Origin: UBA5109 sp965661005
GTDB taxonomy: Bacteria; Pseudomonadota; Gammaproteobacteria; Pseudomonadales; Pseudohongiellaceae
NCBI GenBank assembly: GCA_965661005.1
Contig: CBFICB010000009.1
Location: forward strand, 1-64,000
Reading direction: 5' to 3'
Length of the DNA stretch: 64,000 bases
Part shown: in pieces, positions 17,011 to 24,008 of the stretch
Numbering within the stretch: position 1 is the stretch's first letter
Layout of the letters: each line of letters opens with the position of its first letter
Program-made: the position numbers and the translations under genes
The notes under the pieces: generated by a model
What the model was told of the DNA's origin: nothing
The model's input: the letters and a program-made list of their open reading frames with translations, nothing else
Databases searched by the model: none

Positions 17011-17026
17011 TACTCACATTTGAGTA
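17011..17026. promoter_or_regulatory. Palindrome upstream of the CbrB-like gene
   Basis: TACTCA-CATT-TGAGTA is a perfect 6-4-6 inverted repeat about 80-90 bp upstream of the CbrB-like ATG. It lies between a weak -35-like TTGCAC and a weak -10-like TAGAAA, 17 bp apart on the minus strand. A dimeric regulator binding here could control the activator gene. The regulator is unknown. Confidence 0.3.
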
Positions 17027-17149
17027 AAAGTGCAATACTAATGATCAAGATGAAGACGTCAATTAAAAATAAGCAGGATTGCTGATATAAGGTCTGGATT
17101 GCTTCTCCTAAAAGGGTTTAGGGCTATATTGTGGCTTATTAGATGTCTA

Positions 17150-18067
17150 TTATAGTGAGGCTTCGTCAATTTGCTGCAAATGCTGTAACTTTTCTATTTG
17201 CCAGTTTGCAATAGCCCAGAGCAGAATGTCAGAGGGACTGCAAAGTTTGAGTTCAAGTGGCGGGTTTTGCTGTAAATAAACTAAACCCTCATATAGTACT
17301 TGAGAAGGCTTGCTTAAATTTAAGGGGGCTGCATGGTGCTGTTTGCTGAGCTTCTGGCCTAGAGTGTTGATAATGACAGGGATATGGCCATAAATGGGCT
17401 GGGGGTAGCTTAATAATGTTTGCAGGTAAATTTGCCTAGGGGTTGAATCCAGCAGGTCAATACCACGAATAATATGAGTAATTTCTTGAAAAGCATCATC
17501 AATAACAACGGCAAGCTGATAGGCGTATAAGCCATCTTTACGTTTGATAATAAAATCTCCTACCTCTTCATTCAGATTTTGAGAATGCTTGCCCTGTATC
17601 AAATCATTAAATTGCATAGTTGAATTAGATACTTTACAACGAAAAGCATAGTCACCGGGCTTTAAGTCAGAATCACTGAAATGCGGGTTTCTGCAGTTTC
17701 CCGGATAAATCCCTCCACATTTCCGCAAGCTTTGCCGGCTGCAAGTACATGGAAAAATTAGTTTCTGCTTTTGGAGTTCGCTAAGAACATCATGATAAGC
17801 GCTATGACGACTGCTTTGATATAAAACTTCACCATCCCAGTATAAATTTAAGGCTTCAAGTGCCTGTAAAATTACTTTTGCTGCTTCTGGGCTTTCCCTG
17901 GGAGGGTCAAGATCTTCCATGCGTAGAAACCATTGACCCTTATTCGCACGCGCATCAAGAAAGCTTGCAAGTGCAGCAATTAAAGAACCAGCATGTAAAG
18001 GCCCGGTAGGCGAGGGCGCAAAGCGTCCTCTGTATGGGGAAGTATTGAGTGAAGCAGAAGCCGAGAT
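17150..18067 (-). CDS. gluQ: Glutamyl-Q tRNA(Asp) synthetase, non-canonical start
   Basis: GluQ glutamylates queuosine in tRNA(Asp). The family N-terminus YRGRFAPSPTGPLHAGS is encoded from about 18028 down, so the gene extends well past the first in-frame ATG (17920, MEDLDPP). Between the upstream stop (18110-18112) and that ATG the frame has no ATG, GTG or TTG. An ATC at 18067, with GGGAG 7 bp upstream, is the best start I can find; it gives 305 residues, similar to E. coli GluQ. It lies 2 bp after the dksA stop, so translational coupling is likely. The HIGH-like HAGS, the zinc-site Cys residues (CTCS...GGIYPGNC) and KLSKQ are present. The exact start is uncertain. Confidence 0.88.
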   Translation of the reverse strand: MSASASLNTSPYRGRFAPSPTGPLHAGSLIAALASFLDARANKGQWFLRMEDLDPPRESPEAAKVILQALEALNLYWDGEVLYQSSRHSAYHDVLSELQKQKLIFPCTCSRQSLRKCGGIYPGNCRNPHFSDSDLKPGDYAFRCKVSNSTMQFNDLIQGKHSQNLNEEVGDFIIKRKDGLYAYQLAVVIDDAFQEITHIIRGIDLLDSTPRQIYLQTLLSYPQPIYGHIPVIINTLGQKLSKQHHAAPLNLSKPSQVLYEGLVYLQQNPPLELKLCSPSDILLWAIANWQIEKLQHLQQIDEASL

Positions 18068-18069
18068 GT

Positions 18070-18666
18070 TTAGGCTCCCAGTTGTTTTTCCTTGATCTCG
18101 TCCAGCGTTTTACAATCAATACACTTGTTAGCCGTCGGGCGTGCTTCTAGACGACGTATGCCAATTTCGACTCCACACGAGTCACAAAAACCATAATCAT
18201 CTTTAGCAATAAGCTCTATAGTAGAGTCAATTTTTTTAATTAAACGCCGCTCACGGTCACGAGTTCTCAATTCTATGCTAAATTCTTCTTCAAGAGTAGC
18301 TCGGTCTGCAGGGTCAGGTGGATTGGCCGCTTCATCTTGCATGTGATGTACGGTTCTGTCGACCTCTTCCATTAGGTCATTACGCCAGTTCAGTAAGATA
18401 TTTTTAAAATGTTCACGTTGAGGCTCATTCATATATTCTTCACCCCGTTTTATCTGATAAGGAGTGAAGTCGCCTAGCTCTAAAGGTGTAGCAGTTCTAT
18501 TTGACCTGGCTTTAGCGGCTGGCTTTTTAGCAACGGCTTTTTTAGCGGCTGGCTTTTTGGCAACGGCTTTTTTAGCGGCTGGCTTTTTGGCAACAGCTTT
18601 TTTAGCGGCTGGCTTTTTAGCAGCAGTTTTTTTGGTTTTAGCAGTCGGTGTTTTTTTGCTTACCAT
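18070..18666 (-). CDS. dksA: DksA with histone-H1-like N-terminal repeats
   Basis: The C-terminal part (from about residue 60) is a standard DksA. It has a coiled-coil with the tip motif PDPADRA (two Asp for the polymerase secondary channel), DRERRLIKKI, and the four-Cys zinc finger CDSC...CIDC ending EIKEKQLGA. DksA acts with ppGpp at rRNA and amino-acid promoters. The first 50 or so residues are not typical: a Lys/Ala/Pro tail made of tandem AVAKKPAAKK units. That makes the protein 198 residues against about 151 in E. coli. The tail is likely disordered and able to bind nucleic acid, by analogy with H1-like bacterial proteins. gluQ follows immediately. Confidence 0.96.
   Translation of the reverse strand: MVSKKTPTAKTKKTAAKKPAAKKAVAKKPAAKKAVAKKPAAKKAVAKKPAAKARSNRTATPLELGDFTPYQIKRGEEYMNEPQREHFKNILLNWRNDLMEEVDRTVHHMQDEAANPPDPADRATLEEEFSIELRTRDRERRLIKKIDSTIELIAKDDYGFCDSCGVEIGIRRLEARPTANKCIDCKTLDEIKEKQLGA
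18511..18630 (-). repeat. Four tandem 30-bp repeats inside dksA
   Basis: Consecutive 30-bp units start at 18511, 18541, 18571 and 18601; the last one diverges toward its end. Each encodes a ten-residue Lys/Ala/Pro unit of the DksA tail. In-frame gain or loss of units by slippage would change tail length without breaking the gene. Confidence 0.9.
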
Positions 18667-18844
18667 TACAATATCTCTTTATAGCTCAGTACTTGTTATA
18701 GCTCAGTACTTGGCATTTAACCTTAGTAATATTTAACGTGCTGATCATTTTGTTTCTTGGCTCTGGTTGAAAATCCGAGCCTTATTCTCGAAAGCAGAGC
18801 ATTCTACTGGTTTATTTCATGACAGGAAACTATTTGTAGGCTTT

Positions 18845-19183
18845 TTATTGTTGCCTAAGATCAGATTCTTCAATATAAATTTTTCCATCCTTAACTTCAT
18901 AGGCAATAGTTTGTAAATTCAGCCCTAAACAAGGGCCTTGCAAACACTCTCCTGTCTCTATGCTAAATAAGGCGCCATGCGTAGAGCACTGAATCAAATC
19001 ACCACTATTATTTAAAAATTTATTGGGTTCCCAGTTCAGTGGAACGTGCATATGTGGACAACGATTAATATAAATAAAAATTTTCTCATGTTTTTTTATG
19101 GCAAAAAGAGAGGAATGATTTAACTCAATGGCGTGACTGTCATCATCAGGGATGCTATTGATCTCACAAATGGCTTTCAACAT
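18845..19183 (-). CDS. Small Rieske-type [2Fe-2S] protein
   Basis: A 112-residue soluble protein consisting of one Rieske domain: the first ligand pair is in CPHMHVPL and the second in CSTHGALF, about 20 residues apart. There is no signal or membrane segment. Such proteins act as ferredoxins for oxygenases or other redox enzymes, but no oxygenase gene is adjacent. Its ATG shares one base with the stop of the upstream PLP-enzyme gene (TAATG), so the two are translated from one message. Why a Rieske ferredoxin is coupled to a sulfur amino acid enzyme is unclear. Confidence 0.85.
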   Translation of the reverse strand: MLKAICEINSIPDDDSHAIELNHSSLFAIKKHEKIFIYINRCPHMHVPLNWEPNKFLNNSGDLIQCSTHGALFSIETGECLQGPCLGLNLQTIAYEVKDGKIYIEESDLRQQ

Positions 19184-20415
19184 TAGACTTCAAGGGCTTG
19201 TTTAAAGTCTGCAATGAGATCCTCTTGATCTTCTATACCGATTGAAAATCTAACCATAGAATCAGCAACACCCATGGAAGCTCTGCGTTCAGCTCCCGTT
19301 TCGAAATATATGGTATGAGCAACAGGAATTCCCAAACTACGGTTATCTCCTAAATTGCTGGAAGACACAACAAGTTCCAAGGAATTAAGAAAATCAAAGC
19401 AATCAATACTTGAATCCAGTTCGATACTGAAAATGGCACCAAAATGCTTGAAAAGCTCCTTCGCTCTTTGATGCTGTGGATGATCAGGTAATCCCGGATA
19501 AAAAACTTTATTTACTTTTGGGTGCCCTTCACAAAATTTTGCGATAGCCAGGGCATTGTCAGAAGCATGATTGATTCTTAGATTTAAAGTATCAGAACCA
19601 ACCGATAGATGATGAGCTGCCTCTGGCCCTAAAGCCGCTCCAAAGTCACGCAGGCCCTTTTTACGAATCTGCGTAATTCCCCATTGTGAAGAATCTTTAT
19701 GTTTATAATTGTCATAGATATTGTCAAAGCGACTCCAGTCATAGAGACCAGTGTCTGTGACGCTGCCGCCTAAGGCATTCCCATGACCACCTATATATTT
19801 AGTCAAAGAGTTGATTATCAGACTGGCTTTGACAGTAATTGGAAGAAACAGACAGGGCGAGGTCATGGTGTTGTCAACAAAATAGATTAGATTATGTTTC
19901 TCGCATAACTCTCCAATCGCCGATAAATCTGCAATCTGTGTCACAGGGTTGGCAATTGTTTCAGCGAAGACCAGTTTGGTATTAGGCTTTATAGCGGCTT
20001 TGACATTGGATACATCAGTTGCATCAACGAAGGTAACCTCAATTCCCAGGCCATTTAAGGTATTAAATAAACTATTGGTATTACCAAAAAGAAAAGCGCT
20101 AGAGACGATATGGTCTCCGGAGCGAAGTAAAGCCAATAAAGTAGAACCGATTGCCGCCATGCCTGTTGCAAATATTACACTGTCCAGGCCTTGTTCCATC
20201 AAGGTGATTTTATTGGCTAGTGCATCGATGGTTGGGTTATTTTGGCGGCCGTAAGCATAACCTTTACGCTTGTTCTGGAAGACTTCTGCGAGCTCTCTGG
20301 CATCTTCATAGCCATAAGCCACTGAGGTGTGGATTGGTTTATGCAATACACCATGCTCTGGCTGATCTTTACGGTCAGCATGCAAAATAGTGCTTGTGAA
20401 TTGCTTCTTTGTCAT
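19183..20415 (-). CDS. Cystathionine gamma-synthase-family PLP enzyme
   Basis: A 410-residue enzyme of the Cys/Met-metabolism PLP family. It has the YGRQNNPT segment, the cofactor-stacking region FATGMAAIGSTLLALL, DNTMTSP before the cofactor Asp, and the PLP lysine in INSLTKYIGGHGN. Members include cystathionine gamma-synthase, O-succinylhomoserine sulfhydrylase and the beta- and gamma-lyases, and the sequence does not let me choose among them. It matches the subgroup often labelled cystathionine gamma-synthase family protein. It is cytoplasmic. It heads a two-gene unit with the Rieske protein. Confidence 0.85.
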   Translation of the reverse strand: MTKKQFTSTILHADRKDQPEHGVLHKPIHTSVAYGYEDARELAEVFQNKRKGYAYGRQNNPTIDALANKITLMEQGLDSVIFATGMAAIGSTLLALLRSGDHIVSSAFLFGNTNSLFNTLNGLGIEVTFVDATDVSNVKAAIKPNTKLVFAETIANPVTQIADLSAIGELCEKHNLIYFVDNTMTSPCLFLPITVKASLIINSLTKYIGGHGNALGGSVTDTGLYDWSRFDNIYDNYKHKDSSQWGITQIRKKGLRDFGAALGPEAAHHLSVGSDTLNLRINHASDNALAIAKFCEGHPKVNKVFYPGLPDHPQHQRAKELFKHFGAIFSIELDSSIDCFDFLNSLELVVSSSNLGDNRSLGIPVAHTIYFETGAERRASMGVADSMVRFSIGIEDQEDLIADFKQALEV

Positions 20416-20538
20416 TGCGCTATTGTATTACTTTAAAGAGATGGTTCAAAAAAGAGGGCGGATGATACTCCTATTCCAGATTGTATAGAAGTGCAGTTCG
20501 AGAAATAAGCCCGATGACTGATCAGATATCGATAATGG

Positions 20539-22026
20539 TTATTCCTTAACCATAACATCGATTAAAACACTGAGATCCTGTTCAGGAGCAGGTTCAGTAG
20601 AGTTTTCGGGACCCACCCAGAGTTGTCCCATCATGCCCGCTTCAGCGTGATCCAGAATATGACAGTGGTACATCCACATTCCCGGTCTACCCTCAAAGTT
20701 AACGGCGATACGCACCGTTTCTCCGACAGGGACATCAACAGTGTCTTTCCATTGAGGGATGCGATCATCATCTAAAACTTGAAAGAAGTAACCATGCAGG
20801 TGAAAAGGGTGGTTAAAATCAGAGTTGTTAATTAAGTTCCATATATGAGTTTCTCCAACCCTTGCTTGTAATGGTTCCGTACTCCAATAAGGAATCCCGT
20901 TAAAACCCATTTCAATTTTATTTGCATCATCTTGCCCAATGGTCATTTCCAGGTCTTTCTCTATGGCAGAGCTGAGATCAATAGGTTCAATGGTGCGAAG
21001 TTGAACAGGAATCTCAGCAGGGATAACAGCCTCATCCATGACTGTCTCAATGTCTATCATGGGCACTGAAGAGCGACGATATACCGTTCCGAAACCTCGG
21101 TTATAGGTGATCCAGCGAAAGGCTTGAGTTGTGCCAGGCTCATTCATTGGCGTGAAGACAACATCTGTTCTTTCTGAAGGAGTAACCACGACTCTGCCAA
21201 CGACCTCAGACTGCTCTGCTAGGCCATTATCTCCACCAAGGACGGTGAAGGTATGGTTACGCAAACGGATTGGAATATATCTTGATCTTGATGCATTAAT
21301 TATTCGCCAGCGCTGCTGCTTGCCCTGTCGAACTTTCAGGGTCGGTCGAATTTTGCCATTCACCAGTACAACTGTACCTTCCTTGCCAAATAATGAAGTA
21401 AAGTCACCACCAGCGTTTTCTGCCAGGAAGCTGCCATCTCCGACATTCAAACTCATATCTGACATCACCAGCACAAGGTCGTCACCAAATTCTTCAGGAT
21501 CATTGGGGTCTTCAACTACAATAGGACCGAACATTCCCCAACCAATCTGAGCGGCTGAATTTACATGAGGGTGGTACCAATAGGTACCTGCGCCATCAAC
21601 AGTGAATTCGTATCTGAATTCGCCTCCGGATTCAACGGGAGGCTGTGTAACTCCGGGAACACCATCCATTTGGTTAGGAACTCTTAAGCCGTGCCAATGG
21701 ATAGTAGTTGAGTCTGGTAGGGAGTTTTTGAAGTGAATAATTACCGTATCACCGACCTTGGCTTTGATCAAGGGGCCTGGCAAGGTCCCGCCATAAGTCC
21801 ACACAGGGGTAGTATGACCCTCAATTATTTCCATATCGACAATCTGGGCTTCTAATTCTATTTCCAGAATATTAGGGTCTGGATTGAGGTCTTCAGGTAT
21901 GCTCAGAGCCAAGTCGTCATCCCAGCCTTCAGGCTGATCAACCTCAAGGGCTGTCAATGGGCCACGATCACAACTAGTGATAATTATCAGGTTGAATAAT
22001 ATAACAAACAATTTGGTCTTAGACAT
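20539..22026 (-). CDS. Multicopper oxidase, lipoprotein
   Basis: A 495-residue laccase-like multicopper oxidase with a lipobox (IITSC, Cys19), so probably membrane-anchored on the periplasmic side. All four copper motifs are intact: HWHG, YWYHPH, HPFHLHG and HCHILDHAEAGMM. The last one gives the type 1 copper ligands Cys, His and an axial Met. It transfers electrons from a substrate to O2; the substrate (metal ion, phenol or partner protein) cannot be read from the sequence. It follows the Mo-enzyme gene by about 135 bp with a hairpin between, and may take part in the same redox process. Confidence 0.92.
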   Translation of the reverse strand: MSKTKLFVILFNLIIITSCDRGPLTALEVDQPEGWDDDLALSIPEDLNPDPNILEIELEAQIVDMEIIEGHTTPVWTYGGTLPGPLIKAKVGDTVIIHFKNSLPDSTTIHWHGLRVPNQMDGVPGVTQPPVESGGEFRYEFTVDGAGTYWYHPHVNSAAQIGWGMFGPIVVEDPNDPEEFGDDLVLVMSDMSLNVGDGSFLAENAGGDFTSLFGKEGTVVLVNGKIRPTLKVRQGKQQRWRIINASRSRYIPIRLRNHTFTVLGGDNGLAEQSEVVGRVVVTPSERTDVVFTPMNEPGTTQAFRWITYNRGFGTVYRRSSVPMIDIETVMDEAVIPAEIPVQLRTIEPIDLSSAIEKDLEMTIGQDDANKIEMGFNGIPYWSTEPLQARVGETHIWNLINNSDFNHPFHLHGYFFQVLDDDRIPQWKDTVDVPVGETVRIAVNFEGRPGMWMYHCHILDHAEAGMMGQLWVGPENSTEPAPEQDLSVLIDVMVKE

Positions 22027-22116
22027 GACTCTCCCCTGGCTTTTGCCAGCTGTTTACCGCAAGTATAAGCCTATGCATGCAGATTTCGAGCAATCAGAGA
22101 TACTTTAGTTAGATTT

Positions 22117-22159
22117 AAATCAACATTGGGTTCATTAGTTCCCAATGTTGATTTTTTTT
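22117..22159. terminator. Long hairpin between the Mo-enzyme and multicopper oxidase genes
   Basis: A 14-bp perfect stem (AAATCAACATTGGG at 22117-22130 with CCCAATGTTGATTT at 22141-22154) and a 10-nt loop. The long T-run is on the plus-strand side, although both flanking genes are on the minus strand. For minus-strand transcripts only a short T-stretch follows, so it may act as a partial terminator or an mRNA-stabilising hairpin that sets the ratio of the two products. Confidence 0.6.
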
Positions 22160-22161
22160 GA

Positions 22162-23340
22162 TTAGATGATAGTAAGCGTTCGAGTGAACTGACCAGGATT
22201 TTCCCATCTGGAAATTTTCTCAGGCAGCTCATCAGGTGTTGCCTGAATCTGGCCGTTGACATCAATAACGCGGGATACGATTTCATGCTCACCTGGTGCT
22301 GCATTTTCCCAGGCGAACTTAAATAACTTCCATGAGTAACGGGTTGCTCCCGGAAGAATCTCTGCTTGTTGCCATGGGCCGTTATCAACCTTTACTTCCA
22401 CCGCTCTTAATGGAGTACCGTCATTTAATGCAAAACCCATGATAGTGTGAGAATTTCCATTTTTAGTGACACGGGTAATGGCAGATTTCAATCTGATTTT
22501 GGTAACAAGACGCTCTTCCCAACGCTCAACTCCGCCAACGTCACGACGACTTAAAGTGACATAATCTCTAGCCTGGAATCTTCCTGAGAAGCGACGGTCC
22601 TGAACATGGATCTGCTCAAGCCATTTGACATTGGTAACACCGTACCAGCCTGGAACTAACAGCCTGATTGGGAAGCCATGCGCGCCAGGTAAAGGTTCTC
22701 CATTCATTTCATAGGCCAGAATAACGTCATCCTGCATAGCCTCATTAAAACTTAAACCACGGCCAAAGCTTTGCTCAACTTCAGTATCTCTAATTGTTTC
22801 AGAACCTCGATCGGCACCATAGAAAACAAGCTCTGAACCGCCATATTGAATGCCTGCATCCTGCAATAAATCACGCAAGCGACAGCCTCCCCATAAGGCA
22901 TTTCCGACTAGGCCATGATAAATACCTTGCTGGTTTCCGCCACATTCAAAGCCGGCGACTATTTCAACTTTAGGACGACGACGTATATCTGCCATACTTA
23001 AATTCAAGGGGTTATCTACCATGCCGGTAACCCTCAAACGGTGTCTATTGGCATCAAGCTCGGGTTGCCCATAATGTTGCACAGCATAGAACTGATCTTC
23101 ATTGCGCGAATAAAAATCTTCAATAAGCTGGGTGTTCTGAAAAAATACACCACCAGCTTGTTTTGGTGGGCCTGAAAAGTCAGGCGGCATGTCTGTAAAT
23201 GGAACCAGCACTTCATCCTGGGCCATGGCAGTTTGTGATATAAAGGAGGTCGAGGCCGTCATCGCAAATCCACCCATGACCGCGCCACTTTTGAGAAACT
23301 CTCTTCGCTTGTTTTCATTATTATTTTCTTTTTCCGACAT
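22162..23340 (-). CDS. Tat-exported sulfite-oxidase-fold molybdoenzyme
   Basis: A 392-residue protein of the sulfite oxidase/SoxC family. The start at 23340 (MSEKENN) is chosen because AGAGGA lies 6 bp upstream. A twin-arginine signal (KRREFLKSG, then a hydrophobic stretch to about residue 40) implies export of the folded cofactor protein. The Moco domain has the ligand Cys in GFECGGNQQG and the HGFPIR motif; the C-terminal dimerisation domain follows. In sulfite oxidases the Cys motif is usually CAGNRR, and its second Arg (human Arg212) contacts the substrate region. Here it is Gln, so sulfite as substrate is doubtful. Its electron acceptor may be the downstream multicopper oxidase or a cytochrome elsewhere. 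Confidence 0.9.
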   Translation of the reverse strand: MSEKENNNENKRREFLKSGAVMGGFAMTASTSFISQTAMAQDEVLVPFTDMPPDFSGPPKQAGGVFFQNTQLIEDFYSRNEDQFYAVQHYGQPELDANRHRLRVTGMVDNPLNLSMADIRRRPKVEIVAGFECGGNQQGIYHGLVGNALWGGCRLRDLLQDAGIQYGGSELVFYGADRGSETIRDTEVEQSFGRGLSFNEAMQDDVILAYEMNGEPLPGAHGFPIRLLVPGWYGVTNVKWLEQIHVQDRRFSGRFQARDYVTLSRRDVGGVERWEERLVTKIRLKSAITRVTKNGNSHTIMGFALNDGTPLRAVEVKVDNGPWQQAEILPGATRYSWKLFKFAWENAAPGEHEIVSRVIDVNGQIQATPDELPEKISRWENPGQFTRTLTII

Positions 23341-23372
23341 GGTCATTCCTCTATAAAATAAATCTTTCACTC

Positions 23373-23401
23373 ATTATTCCGATGGTATAGAAACTAGTCA
23401 A
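23373..23401 (-). promoter_or_regulatory. Sigma-70-type promoter for the Mo-enzyme gene
   Basis: On the minus strand TTGACT (complement of 23396-23401) and AATAAT (complement of 23373-23378) are separated by exactly 17 bp, each hexamer one mismatch from consensus. The -10 box lies 33 bp upstream of the ATG at 23340. Confidence 0.65.
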
Positions 23402-23470
23402 GTTAAGTTAAGGATTCATAGTGGCTTGGTGCATCAGTTGCTGTGGAACTGATCCGCGTGAGAAGCACTC

Positions 23471-23490
23471 ATCGACCTAAATCGACCTAA
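23471..23490. repeat. Direct duplication of a 10-bp word
   Basis: ATCGACCTAA occurs twice in a row in the roughly 290-bp gap between the DksA-like gene and the Mo-enzyme gene. Nothing else in that gap was recognisable apart from the promoter described at 23373-23401. Confidence 0.5.
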
Positions 23491-23633
23491 AAGGAACAAG
23501 CAACAGCTAAGTAGATAGCTGCCCAAACAAGCAGCGATCATCAATGACTGATATGAAGAAGACATCTCCACATACACAAAAGCCCTTTTATTTCAGCTCA
23601 CTCAGTCTTGAAACCTGCGTATCCTTAATCAGG

Positions 23634-23990
23634 CTATTGCTCCTGCTGACTTTGGCAGCTTAGGCAAAGTTGTGCTTCGGGTCGGGCTTGTAAGCGCGCG
23701 AAAGAAATGACTTCGTCACAGAGTTCACAATAGCCATAATCGTTTTCTGATATTTTATTTAAGGCCTTTTGGACTAGCTTTAACTGCTTTTTAGTCTGTT
23801 GCAGAGTTGAATCAGCCATGTGCTGTTGCTGCAATGCGTCCATTCGGGACAATTTGCCAACCTTGCTTTGATCAAGAACCACTGTTGAAGCTCCCGGTAA
23901 GGCTAGTTCAACCTGGTCTTTTAAATTGGTATTGAGCCGCTCCAAGCTTGTTTTTAGAGCGGCAATTTGACTGGAGTTTAAACGATCCAT
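23634..23990 (-). CDS. DksA/TraR-type zinc finger protein
   Basis: A 118-residue protein with a helical hairpin and a four-Cys finger, CELC...CLSC, joined by the family sequence FARLQARPEA. The segment KVGKLSRMDALQQQ is typical of short DksA-like proteins. It lacks the DxxDxA tip motif of true DksA, so it may enter the RNA polymerase secondary channel with a different effect. It lies 18 bp downstream of the unknown membrane-anchored protein gene, on the same strand, and is separate from the true dksA at 18070. Confidence 0.88.
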   Translation of the reverse strand: MDRLNSSQIAALKTSLERLNTNLKDQVELALPGASTVVLDQSKVGKLSRMDALQQQHMADSTLQQTKKQLKLVQKALNKISENDYGYCELCDEVISFARLQARPEAQLCLSCQSQQEQ

Positions 23991-24008
23991 TGAAGTTCTC
24001 TTTAAGGA

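Noticed and set aside
18511..18630. The 30-bp direct repeats considered as a CRISPR-like or mobile repeat array.
   Set aside because: They are contiguous without spacers, lie in frame inside dksA and encode its repeat tail.
18464..18736. A hydrophobic frame on the plus strand opposite dksA (repeated LAAGFLATAF-like sequence).
   Set aside because: It is the complement of the Lys/Ala/Pro repeats in dksA, a mechanical consequence of that coding sequence.
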